This document shows, in pieces, positions 57,934 to 64,000 of a stretch of DNA of 64,000 bases. Source of the stretch: Paenibacillus sp. JNUCC32 (lineage in GTDB: Bacteria > Bacillota > Bacilli > Paenibacillales > Paenibacillaceae); NCBI RefSeq assembly GCF_014863545.1, contig NZ_CP062260.1:1-64000 (forward strand), in the 5' to 3' direction. The position numbers and the translations under genes are program-made. The notes beneath the pieces were generated by a model, which was given only the letters and a program-made list of their open reading frames with translations, was not told the DNA's origin and ran no database searches. Position 1 is the stretch's first letter; the number at the start of each line of letters is the position of its first letter.

Positions 57934-58914
57934 TTACCAGGCGTAGGCCTGCGGGGCGGCGCCGCCCGGACCCGGGAATATTTCATCCAAGCGCTTCATC
58001 ACGGATTCATCGAGTTCGATCTCAAGCGAGCGCAGGGAGCTTTCGAATTGCTCCAGCGTGCGCGGCCCAATAATCGGTCCGGTAACGGCCGGGTTCTTCA
58101 GCACCCAGGCAAGAGCGACGTTATCCTGCGGTTCGCCCAGCTCTTGGCAGAGAGCAGCAAACTGTTCCAGCTGCACGCGGTGCTTTTCTACGCGCTCCGC
58201 ATTGCCTCCGCTGCGCGAGCCCTCGATTTTTTTAAGGGCATTGCGTCCCAGCAGTCCCCCGTCCAGCGGACTCCAAGGAATCACGCCGAGACCCAGCTGC
58301 TGCGAAGCGGGGAGCACTTCGAGTTCCGGCAATCGGCAGGTCAGGCTGTATTTGTGCTGCTCGGAAACGAGACCGAGGAAGTGACGGCTCTGGGCCGCGG
58401 CCTGCGCAACCGCAATCTGCCAGCCGGCAAAGTTGCTGGATCCGACATATCCGATTTTTCCTTGATTGACCGCAACCTCAAAAGCGCCCCACAGCTCGTC
58501 CCAAGTGACGGAAGGATCGACGTGATGCATTTGGTACAGCTCGATATGGTCGGTCTGCAGACGTTTCAGCGACCCTTCGAGATGACGGCGAAGTTTATAG
58601 CTCGACAGCCCGGCTTCATTGTTGGGGCCATCCAGAGGATCACTCATGGAACCGTAGAATTTAGTAGCCAAAACGACTTTTTCGCGGCGGCCCCCGCCTT
58701 GGTTAAACCAGCGTCCGATGATGGTTTCGGTCAGGCCCGAATTCTCGCCCCAGCCGTAGATGTTCGCCGTATCAAAGAAATTGACGCCGGCATCAAGCGC
58801 TGCATCCATGATGCGGAAGGCTTCCTTTTCATCCGTGGCAGGACCGAAATTCATCGTCCCCAAACACAGACGACTTACTTTCATGCCGGATTTACCTAGA
58901 GCTGCGTACTTCAT
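57934..58914 (-). CDS. Aldo/keto reductase
   Basis: A 326-residue TIM-barrel reductase. RLCLGTMNFG, DTANIYGWGENS with the catalytic Tyr, LATKFYGSM with the lysine, and LYQMHHVDPSVTWDELWGA with His are typical of the AKR family, and the C-terminal VTGPIIGPRTLEQF region binds NADPH. The gene separates leuA from leuB and is transcribed opposite to them. AAGGAGTG precedes ATG 58914. Substrate unknown. Confidence 0.92.
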   Translation of the reverse strand: MKYAALGKSGMKVSRLCLGTMNFGPATDEKEAFRIMDAALDAGVNFFDTANIYGWGENSGLTETIIGRWFNQGGGRREKVVLATKFYGSMSDPLDGPNNEAGLSSYKLRRHLEGSLKRLQTDHIELYQMHHVDPSVTWDELWGAFEVAVNQGKIGYVGSSNFAGWQIAVAQAAAQSRHFLGLVSEQHKYSLTCRLPELEVLPASQQLGLGVIPWSPLDGGLLGRNALKKIEGSRSGGNAERVEKHRVQLEQFAALCQELGEPQDNVALAWVLKNPAVTGPIIGPRTLEQFESSLRSLEIELDESVMKRLDEIFPGPGGAAPQAYAW

Positions 58915-59084
58915 AATCGATGATCACTCCTTGGTCGTTTAGGGTATAAGGCAAATTCACCCCTATTGTAGCGTATTGGCAGAAAAATGTAACTAACGGC
59001 GTTCGGAAACGTTAGTATGGTTGCACTGAAAGCCGATTTTGCGGTTTTCTGTTCACGTTATTCGCCAAATTTAAAGAGCAAGAG

Positions 59085-59585
59085 CAGGGAGCAGAAAGTA
59101 GGGAGTAGTACCAAGTAGCAGAAGCAAGTAATTGGGATAACGGCGTAAGTAACTGAAGTATGAAGTTGAAGCAAGAAGCCAAGAAGCCGAAGCAAGAAGC
59201 AAGAGCAGAAGCAAGAAGCCGAAACAAGACAAGAAGCGGAAGCAAGAAGCAGAAGTAAGAAGCCGAAGCAAGAAGCAAGAGCAGAAGCAAGAAGCAGAAG
59301 CAAGAAGCAAGAAGCAAGAAGCCGAAGCAGGAAGCAGAAGCAGAAGCAGGAAGCAGAAGCAGGAAGCCGAAGCAAGAAGAAAGAAGCCGAAGCAAGAAGC
59401 GGAAGCAAGAAGCCGAAGCCGAAGCAAGAAGCGGAAGTAAGAAGCAGAAGCAAGAAGCAGAAGCCGAAGCAGGAAGCAGAAGCAGAAGCAGAAGCAGAAG
59501 CAGGAAGCCGAAGCAAGAAGCCGAAGCAGGAAGCGGAAGTAAGAAGCAGAAGCAAGAAGCCGAAGCAAGAAGCAAAAAGCGCAAG
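59085..59585. repeat. Purine-rich imperfect repeat tract (GAAGCA/GAAGCC units)
   Basis: About 500 bases are made of variants of GAAGCAAGAAGC, GAAGCCGAAGC and GCAGAAGC, almost without pyrimidine runs on the plus strand. Long open frames on the minus strand (Leu/Ala/Ser/Cys/Phe-rich in all three frames) are artefacts of this composition. It lies in the 58915-60127 non-coding region. Confidence 0.9.
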
Positions 59586-59643
59586 ACCAGGAACAACCAA
59601 GAATCTCTTCAAGTCGTTACATTCAAGTGTTACCTACAAAAGC

Positions 59644-59679
59644 AAGAGACGCCCTATTTTTATGCATAGGGCGTCTCTT
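59644..59679. terminator. Perfect 14-base hairpin after the repeat tract
   Basis: AAGAGACGCCCTAT with ATAGGGCGTCTCTT around an eight-base loop; no clear T-tract. Function uncertain. Confidence 0.45.
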
Positions 59680-59765
59680 CATCTCCCATCACCCTTGTGG
59701 TCAGGGAGATGTGCTCTTCTCCGGTGACCTGGCAATTCATTAGCATCGAAGCAGCGGAGAGGACG

Positions 59766-59870
59766 AATCGATTCCGGAAAAGCGGAGCGGTCGCCTTTGG
59801 AGCCGAATTTCATCCCCTGACATACAATCCAGAAATTCGGCGACAACAGCGATTGGAGGAACGATACGTA
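59766..59870. repeat. Long imperfect inverted repeat upstream of leuB
   Basis: The core GCCGAATTTC (about 59810) pairs with GAAATTCGGC (about 59833). The outer parts (CGGTCGC with GCGATTG, TTCC with GGAA) extend the stem with internal loops to roughly 100 bases. It resembles interspersed palindromic elements I recall from Paenibacillus chromosomes. Confidence 0.55.
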
Positions 59871-60127
59871 CTTGGAGCTTCCCACATTAACTCTTCGAAG
59901 CCCTCGCATAAACTGCTCTCGCATGAACTGTCCTCGCGAAATTAGCTCTTCGAGCTTCTGCACAACTTCTTTGACGCCGTCTCCCTGATCACATTCCCCC
60001 TACTTATAGGCAAAACGAATTAAGTTCATAGTTTCTATATCTTGGTCAATCGAGGGGGAAGTATGTTACAACAGTAACTAGATGATTAAATACGACCAGT
60101 GTATATATAAATAAGGAGTGACGAAGG

Positions 60128-61204
60128 ATGGCAGAAACGAAAAAAATCGCGGTAATCGCGGGAGACGGCATCGGTCCTGAGGTAGTGGCGGAAGCGGAGA
60201 AAATCATTAAACGTACCGAAGAGGTATTCGGACTTTCATTCACGACGGAACATGCGTTGTTTGGCGGCATTGCGATCGACGAGAAAGGAACGCCGCTCCC
60301 GGAAGAAACGCTGAGCGTATGCAAAAGCGCCGATGCGGTATTGCTTGGTGCGGTAGGCGGACCGAAATGGGACAACAACGCGAAGGAGCTTCGCCCGGAA
60401 ACCGGATTGCTCGGCATCCGCAAAGAGCTTGGCCTGTTCTCGAACCTGCGTCCGGCCGTCATTTTTGACTGCTTGAAGGATGCGTCAACACTGAAGCCCG
60501 AGGTTCTGGAAGGAACCGACTTGATGGTTGTTCGTGAACTGACGGGAGGCATATACTTCGGCGAGAAGTTCAGACGCGAAGGTGCAGGCGGAGAAGAAGC
60601 GGTAGATACCTGCGTATACAATACCGCCGAGGTAGAGCGCATCGTGCATCAAGCCTTCGAGATTGCACAGAAGCGCCGGAAGAAGCTGGCTTCCGTCGAT
60701 AAAGCGAACGTGCTGGAAACGTCCCGCTTGTGGCGCGAAACCGTAAACCGCATCGCCCCTGAATACCCGGACGTCGAGCTGGAGCACGTGCTGGTAGACA
60801 ACTGCGCGATGCAGCTTCTGCGCCGCCCGTCCAGCTTTGATGTCATCGTAACCGAGAATATGTTCGGTGACATTCTGAGCGACGAAGCAGCCATGCTGAC
60901 AGGATCCATCGGCATGCTGGCATCCGCATCCATGGGCGAAGGAGCTTTCGGTCTGTACGAGCCGGTACACGGTTCGGCTCCGGACATTGCCGGCCAAGGC
61001 TTGGCGAACCCGATCGCAACGATTCTTTCCGTAGCGCTTATGTATCGCCTCACGTTCGGATACGAGGATGCGGCTGACGCCATTGAACGCGCAGTTGCCG
61101 AGGTGCTTGATGCCGGACACCGGACGGCAGACATTGCCGTTGATAAGAGCAAGGCGCTCAGCACCACGGAGATGGGCGATTTGATTGCCGCGGCTATCCG
61201 TTAA
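60128..61204 (+). CDS. leuB: 3-Isopropylmalate dehydrogenase
   Basis: A 358-residue beta-decarboxylating dehydrogenase. [61 protein letters not shown] and [19 protein letters not shown] are all present. It oxidises 3-isopropylmalate with NAD+ in leucine synthesis. GAAGG precedes ATG 60128. Unusually it is not directly next to leuA, and leuC/leuD are not in this window. Its own promoter and any leader control are not clear. Confidence 0.96.
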   Translation: MAETKKIAVIAGDGIGPEVVAEAEKIIKRTEEVFGLSFTTEHALFGGIAIDEKGTPLPEETLSVCKSADAVLLGAVGGPKWDNNAKELRPETGLLGIRKELGLFSNLRPAVIFDCLKDASTLKPEVLEGTDLMVVRELTGGIYFGEKFRREGAGGEEAVDTCVYNTAEVERIVHQAFEIAQKRRKKLASVDKANVLETSRLWRETVNRIAPEYPDVELEHVLVDNCAMQLLRRPSSFDVIVTENMFGDILSDEAAMLTGSIGMLASASMGEGAFGLYEPVHGSAPDIAGQGLANPIATILSVALMYRLTFGYEDAADAIERAVAEVLDAGHRTADIAVDKSKALSTTEMGDLIAAAIR

Positions 61205-61237
61205 TAGAAGAAGCGTACGTTCAAGAAAACTTCTTAT

Positions 61238-61252
61238 TTATAATAATTATAA
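61238..61252 (+). promoter_or_regulatory. PerR box upstream of the peroxiredoxin gene
   Basis: TTATAATAATTATAA matches the Bacillus PerR consensus TTATAATnATTATAA at every defined base. It lies about 20 bases upstream of a TTGACT -35 and implies peroxide-induced expression. Confidence 0.88.
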
Positions 61253-61271
61253 TAAAGTAACGTCTACAATC

Positions 61272-61300
61272 TTGACTTTGATTAGCCTCGATGATAACAT
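61272..61300 (+). promoter_or_regulatory. Candidate promoter of the peroxiredoxin gene
   Basis: TTGACT (61272-61277), a 17-base spacer and TAACAT (61295-61300). Confidence 0.5.
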
Positions 61301-61377
61301 TTCTATTAAATGTTCATAGAACATACCATGTAGAAAATACACGTATTTTCTTACATATGTTAAGGAGGAATTCAATC

Positions 61378-61917
61378 ATGGCAGAACGTTTGGTTGGTAA
61401 AGCGGCTCCTGATTTCACGATGGAAACTGTATCAGGTGACGGTAAAGATTTTGGCAAAGTCAGCCTGTCCGACTACCGCGGCAAATGGCTCGTATTCTTC
61501 TTCTATCCGCTGGATTTCACTTTTGTATGCCCAACTGAAATCACGGCTCTCAGCGATGCTTACGATCAATTCAAAGCATTGGATACGGAAATCCTGGGTG
61601 TGAGCGTTGACTCGATTCACAGCCACAAAGCTTGGATCAACACAGCTAAAGAAGCTAACGGTCTGGGAGCATTGAACTTCCCGCTGGCTTCCGACATCAC
61701 CAAGAACGTAGCTAGAGACTACGGCGTTCTGATCGAAGAAGAAGGCGTTGCTCTGCGCGGCCTGTACATCATCGATCCAGAAGGCGAATTGAAATATCAA
61801 GTTGTTAACCATAACGACGTTGGCCGCAGCGTAGAAGAAACGCTTCGCGTTCTTCAAGCACTGCAATCCGGCGGATTGTGCGCAATGAACTGGAAGCCGG
61901 GCGATAGCAACCTGTAA
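61378..61917 (+). CDS. 2-Cys peroxiredoxin (AhpC/Tsa family)
   Basis: A 179-residue typical 2-Cys peroxiredoxin. Peroxidatic Cys51 is in DFTFVCPTEITALSD and resolving Cys168 in GGLCAMNWKPGDSNL. It reduces hydrogen peroxide and organic hydroperoxides in the cytoplasm. No AhpF is adjacent, so a thioredoxin or other reductant is likely. AAGGAGG lies nine bases before ATG 61378; an upstream ATG at 61291 lies in the promoter. Expression is probably under PerR (box at 61238-61252). Confidence 0.94.
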   Translation: MAERLVGKAAPDFTMETVSGDGKDFGKVSLSDYRGKWLVFFFYPLDFTFVCPTEITALSDAYDQFKALDTEILGVSVDSIHSHKAWINTAKEANGLGALNFPLASDITKNVARDYGVLIEEEGVALRGLYIIDPEGELKYQVVNHNDVGRSVEETLRVLQALQSGGLCAMNWKPGDSNL

Positions 61918-61935
61918 TTCCATTTCATGAATAGC

Positions 61936-61979
61936 AACCCTCATTACCTGACGTTACGTCCAGGTAATGGGGGTTTTTT
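61936..61979 (+). terminator. Terminator of the peroxiredoxin gene
   Basis: AACCCTCATTACCTG pairs with CAGGTAATGGGGGTT, then six Ts. Confidence 0.88.
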
Positions 61980-62193
61980 CACTCTTGGTTTTATTGGATG
62001 AAATAGGGGAAGACTTTTGTTTAGGAAACCGCGCTTGCGTTAATATATAATTAAATAAATAGGTTGGCCGGCTTATGATTAGGAAATCATGCCAAAATTT
62101 TAAATCAAGGTTTTTTTCATGAAGGAATTAGCCTGCCTGAAAGCGAATACAATATTGAAACGATAGAGAATCCACACAAGGAGGGTGAACGAT

Positions 62194-62601
62194 ATGAGTT
62201 TTTGCTGTGGGGCTAGTATGATGGGTACAAAGGGTACACTGAAGCATTATCGCACTCAAGTACATAATGTTCCCCTACTGTCTTGTCCGGTCTGCCATCG
62301 CGTCGAGGTTCATCATCGGGTTGAGAATGAGTATGAGATATTGGCTGAATATGCCCATGGTGACGGTGCATCCCAGGTGGATTTTCAGGATTACGTGATG
62401 GAAGATGAGGATGCCATTTTTGAGAATGTGGTCAATCGGGAGTCGGAGGATCCGCTCACGGTTGTTCAGAGTCAGATTGATATGTCGCTGGATCTCCTGG
62501 TGGTTGCCAAATGGATGGAGGACGAGAAGTGGCAGGGCGAACTGAAAAGACGGCTTGCCGTGATGAGCCAGCGCAGGCTCCGACTCCAGAAGCAGCCTTA
62601 A
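62194..62601 (+). CDS. Small Cys-rich N-terminus protein of unknown function
   Basis: A 135-residue acidic protein. The first 30 residues hold CC and a CPVC motif (MSFCCGASMMGTKGTLKHY, LLSCPVCHRVEVH), which could form a small zinc site or thiol centre; the rest is acidic and helical (VMEDEDAIFENVVNRESED, VVAKWMEDEKWQGELKRRL). I do not recognise the family with certainty. GGAGGG lies eight bases before ATG 62194. The terminator at 62613 follows. Confidence 0.7.
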   Translation: MSFCCGASMMGTKGTLKHYRTQVHNVPLLSCPVCHRVEVHHRVENEYEILAEYAHGDGASQVDFQDYVMEDEDAIFENVVNRESEDPLTVVQSQIDMSLDLLVVAKWMEDEKWQGELKRRLAVMSQRRLRLQKQP

Positions 62602-62612
62602 TTAGGGATTAA

Positions 62613-62643
62613 TAAAGCCTCGTGAATGCCCGGGGCTTTTTTA
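62613..62643 (+). terminator. Intrinsic terminator
   Basis: AAAGCCTCG/CGGGGCTTT followed by Ts, downstream of the small Cys-containing gene. Confidence 0.75.
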
Positions 62644-62768
62644 ATGTTTCAAATCAGACGGGTTTGGGTAATCATTTGCATTAGCTGTGCAATGACGGGT
62701 GTCATATCAATTACATAAACCCCAATACATAAGTAATGACAATGGTATTTTTATGCAATTATCCATTT

Positions 62769-62815
62769 TTCGACAGGATTTCTGATTGACGTTTCTTTGT
62801 TTCGATGACTATCAT
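62769..62815 (+). promoter_or_regulatory. Promoter of the kinase gene with a possible Spo0A box
   Basis: TTGACG (62786-62791), an 18-base spacer and TATCAT (62810-62815). TTCGACA (62769-62775) matches the reverse complement of the 0A box TGTCGAA, but a 7-mer match may be chance. The 62602-62927 gap holds nothing else recognised. Confidence 0.45.
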
Positions 62816-62927
62816 GGAAGGAAGCAGATTCGGGCTGCTTCTGATTCAGAGGCGGACAAGCTCATTTTTTTCGCATGTTTTTTGTCGGTTTGGTGAGTTC
62901 AACTTTTCAAGAAAAGGGGGAGCCATC

Positions 62928-64000
62928 TTGTTGAGTCAAATCCGTGAATCTGAGCTGCAGGCAATTCGTTCATTTCATTCCAGTCAGCTTATTAGAAACA
63001 AGTATGAGAACATACTGGAGAATCTCGACAGCGGGATTATCCTCTTTGATAGTGATGGAGTGTTGGCATTTGTTAACGTGCAGATGGCAAAACTGTTAGG
63101 CGTATCCCGTAAATCGCTGACAGGCTGTACGCTGACCCAGCTATTGCGTCATCCCCAGCTCTCCAGATTCAAGAAGAAAAAAATACTTCGCATTTTTCGG
63201 GAAACGGTATTCCATCGCCGAAGATTCCATGAATTGGTTGATGAATTCGGCAGATCGTGGCTGATCACGATGACGTATGGGGACCAAATGGAAGGCGACT
63301 TCCTGATCAGCGTGAAGGATGTATCGGATTTCAAACGAATTGAGCAAACCGCTTATCAGAACGATAAACTGGCCATGCTGGGAAAAATCTCGGCTTCCAT
63401 TGCCCATGAAATCCGAAACCCGCTGACATCCATTCGAGGCTTTATCCAGCTGCTGCGTCCGCATCTCGTAAGTTTGGGAAAGGACGAGTATGCCAGAATC
63501 ATACTAACGGAGATCGATCGCGCAAACGATATTATATACGAATTTCTCAATTCCTCCAAACCCTCGGCTCCAGAGACCAAGATTGTATCCGTATCCTCAT
63601 TATTGAAGGAAGTTGTTCTATTAACAGAGAGCGAAGCCTTGATGAAGGGATGCCAGATCAATCTGCATACCGATAAGACCCCACCTGCGTTTATTTCCGT
63701 TGATGTCAAGCAGATCAAACAGGTGATTCTGAATATTATTAAAAATGCCCTCGACGCCATAAATGAGCATCATGACGAGAACATTACCGGGATGATTGAT
63801 ATTTCAGCCCGTGACACGGGGAAACATATTAACATTTGCATTTCGGATAACGGGGGCGGCATGGATCAGAATACGCTGAACCACCTATTTAATCCCTTTT
63901 TTACAACGAAAGAGAGCGGGACGGGACTTGGTTTGTCCGTGAGCTACAGCATCATCCGAAACCATGGCGGCACCATTGCCGTGGATAGCCAGATTGGGGC
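62928..64000 (+). CDS. PAS-domain sensor histidine kinase, KinA/KinE-like (3' truncated)
   Basis: The gene runs off the window; about 357 codons are visible. A TTG start (62928 or 62931) follows GGGGGAG. Residues about 20-130 form a PAS domain (NILENLDSGIILFDSDGVLAF), followed by HisKA with His in ISASIAHEIRNPLTSIRGF and a HATPase with NIIKNALDAINEH, CISDNGGGMDQ and TKESGTGLGLSVS. It has no membrane segment. It resembles the soluble kinases that feed the sporulation phosphorelay, and the possible 0A box in its promoter fits that. Its output partner is not in the window. Confidence 0.9.
   Translation, partial: MLSQIRESELQAIRSFHSSQLIRNKYENILENLDSGIILFDSDGVLAFVNVQMAKLLGVSRKSLTGCTLTQLLRHPQLSRFKKKKILRIFRETVFHRRRFHELVDEFGRSWLITMTYGDQMEGDFLISVKDVSDFKRIEQTAYQNDKLAMLGKISASIAHEIRNPLTSIRGFIQLLRPHLVSLGKDEYARIILTEIDRANDIIYEFLNSSKPSAPETKIVSVSSLLKEVVLLTESEALMKGCQINLHTDKTPPAFISVDVKQIKQVILNIIKNALDAINEHHDENITGMIDISARDTGKHINICISDNGGGMDQNTLNHLFNPFFTTKESGTGLGLSVSYSIIRNHGGTIAVDSQIG

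Noticed and set aside
59012..59612. Long minus-strand open frames rich in Leu, Ala, Ser, Cys and Phe
   Set aside because: All three frames are open because of the purine-rich repeat on the plus strand; there is no ribosome site or family similarity.

Overview
The window looks like chromosomal DNA of a low-to-moderate GC, endospore-forming Firmicute, most likely Paenibacillus or a close relative. The evidence is strong GGAGG-type ribosome binding sites, frequent TTG/GTG starts, Bacillales gene families (TcyP, the YtqA/YtqB pair, a CatE-like dioxygenase, a KinA/KinE-like kinase), a leucine-type T-box, a PerR box, and a large 7TMR-DISM hybrid kinase paired with a response regulator carrying a BTAD domain. 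No tRNA, rRNA, insertion sequence, prophage or CRISPR array is visible. Genus assignment is inference from gene content only.

Layout. 1-6150: a 5'-truncated PhnP-like hydrolase, a GNAT enzyme, a regulator with two MerR domains, a Cof-type phosphatase, a DMT exporter, a YdjM-like membrane protein and lipoate ligase. 6230-15944: late cobalamin assembly, salvage and uptake. A promoter drives cobD-cbiZ-cbiB-cobC. A second promoter with a cobalamin riboswitch and terminator drives btuF-btuC-btuD-cobT-cobU-cobS. No corrin-ring genes are present, so this locus fits salvage and nucleotide-loop assembly. 16157-20489: cystine symporter, M24 peptidase, two GNAT enzymes and a small helical protein behind tandem palindromes. 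20676-26818: response regulator, unknown protein, 1049-residue double-kinase hybrid sensor and AEC transporter. 26930-31101: small membrane protein, an Rrf2 regulator and a CatE-like dioxygenase sharing one operator motif, a hypothetical gene, and an HTH regulator with a metallo-hydrolase. 31191-36949 (minus strand): family-11 rhamnogalacturonan lyase, SpeD behind a TPP-like RNA motif, and VOC/SRPBCC/AraC genes.

37138-49586: RecQ, a B12-binding radical SAM protein, lysophospholipase, ManA, YtqB/YtqA, TrmB, and two glycosyltransferases, the second behind a long structured leader. 49612-51023: infC-rpmI-rplT with its leader and a non-AUG (ATC) infC start. 52120-57776: a leucine T-box (specifier CTC) followed by ilvB-ilvN-ilvC-leuA; ilvC is flanked by stable hairpins without U-tracts. 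leuB (60128) is separated from leuA by an aldo/keto reductase and about 1.2 kb of non-coding DNA containing a purine-rich repeat tract and a long imperfect inverted repeat. The window ends with a PerR-box peroxiredoxin, a small Cys-containing protein and a truncated sporulation-type PAS histidine kinase.

The best leads for new biology are the three matching palindromes that put -10 elements inside Rrf2-type operators, the tandem palindromes at 20512-20545, the double-MerR protein, the double-kinase/BTAD signalling pair, the TPP-like element before speD, and the structured leader before the glycosyltransferase at 48348.
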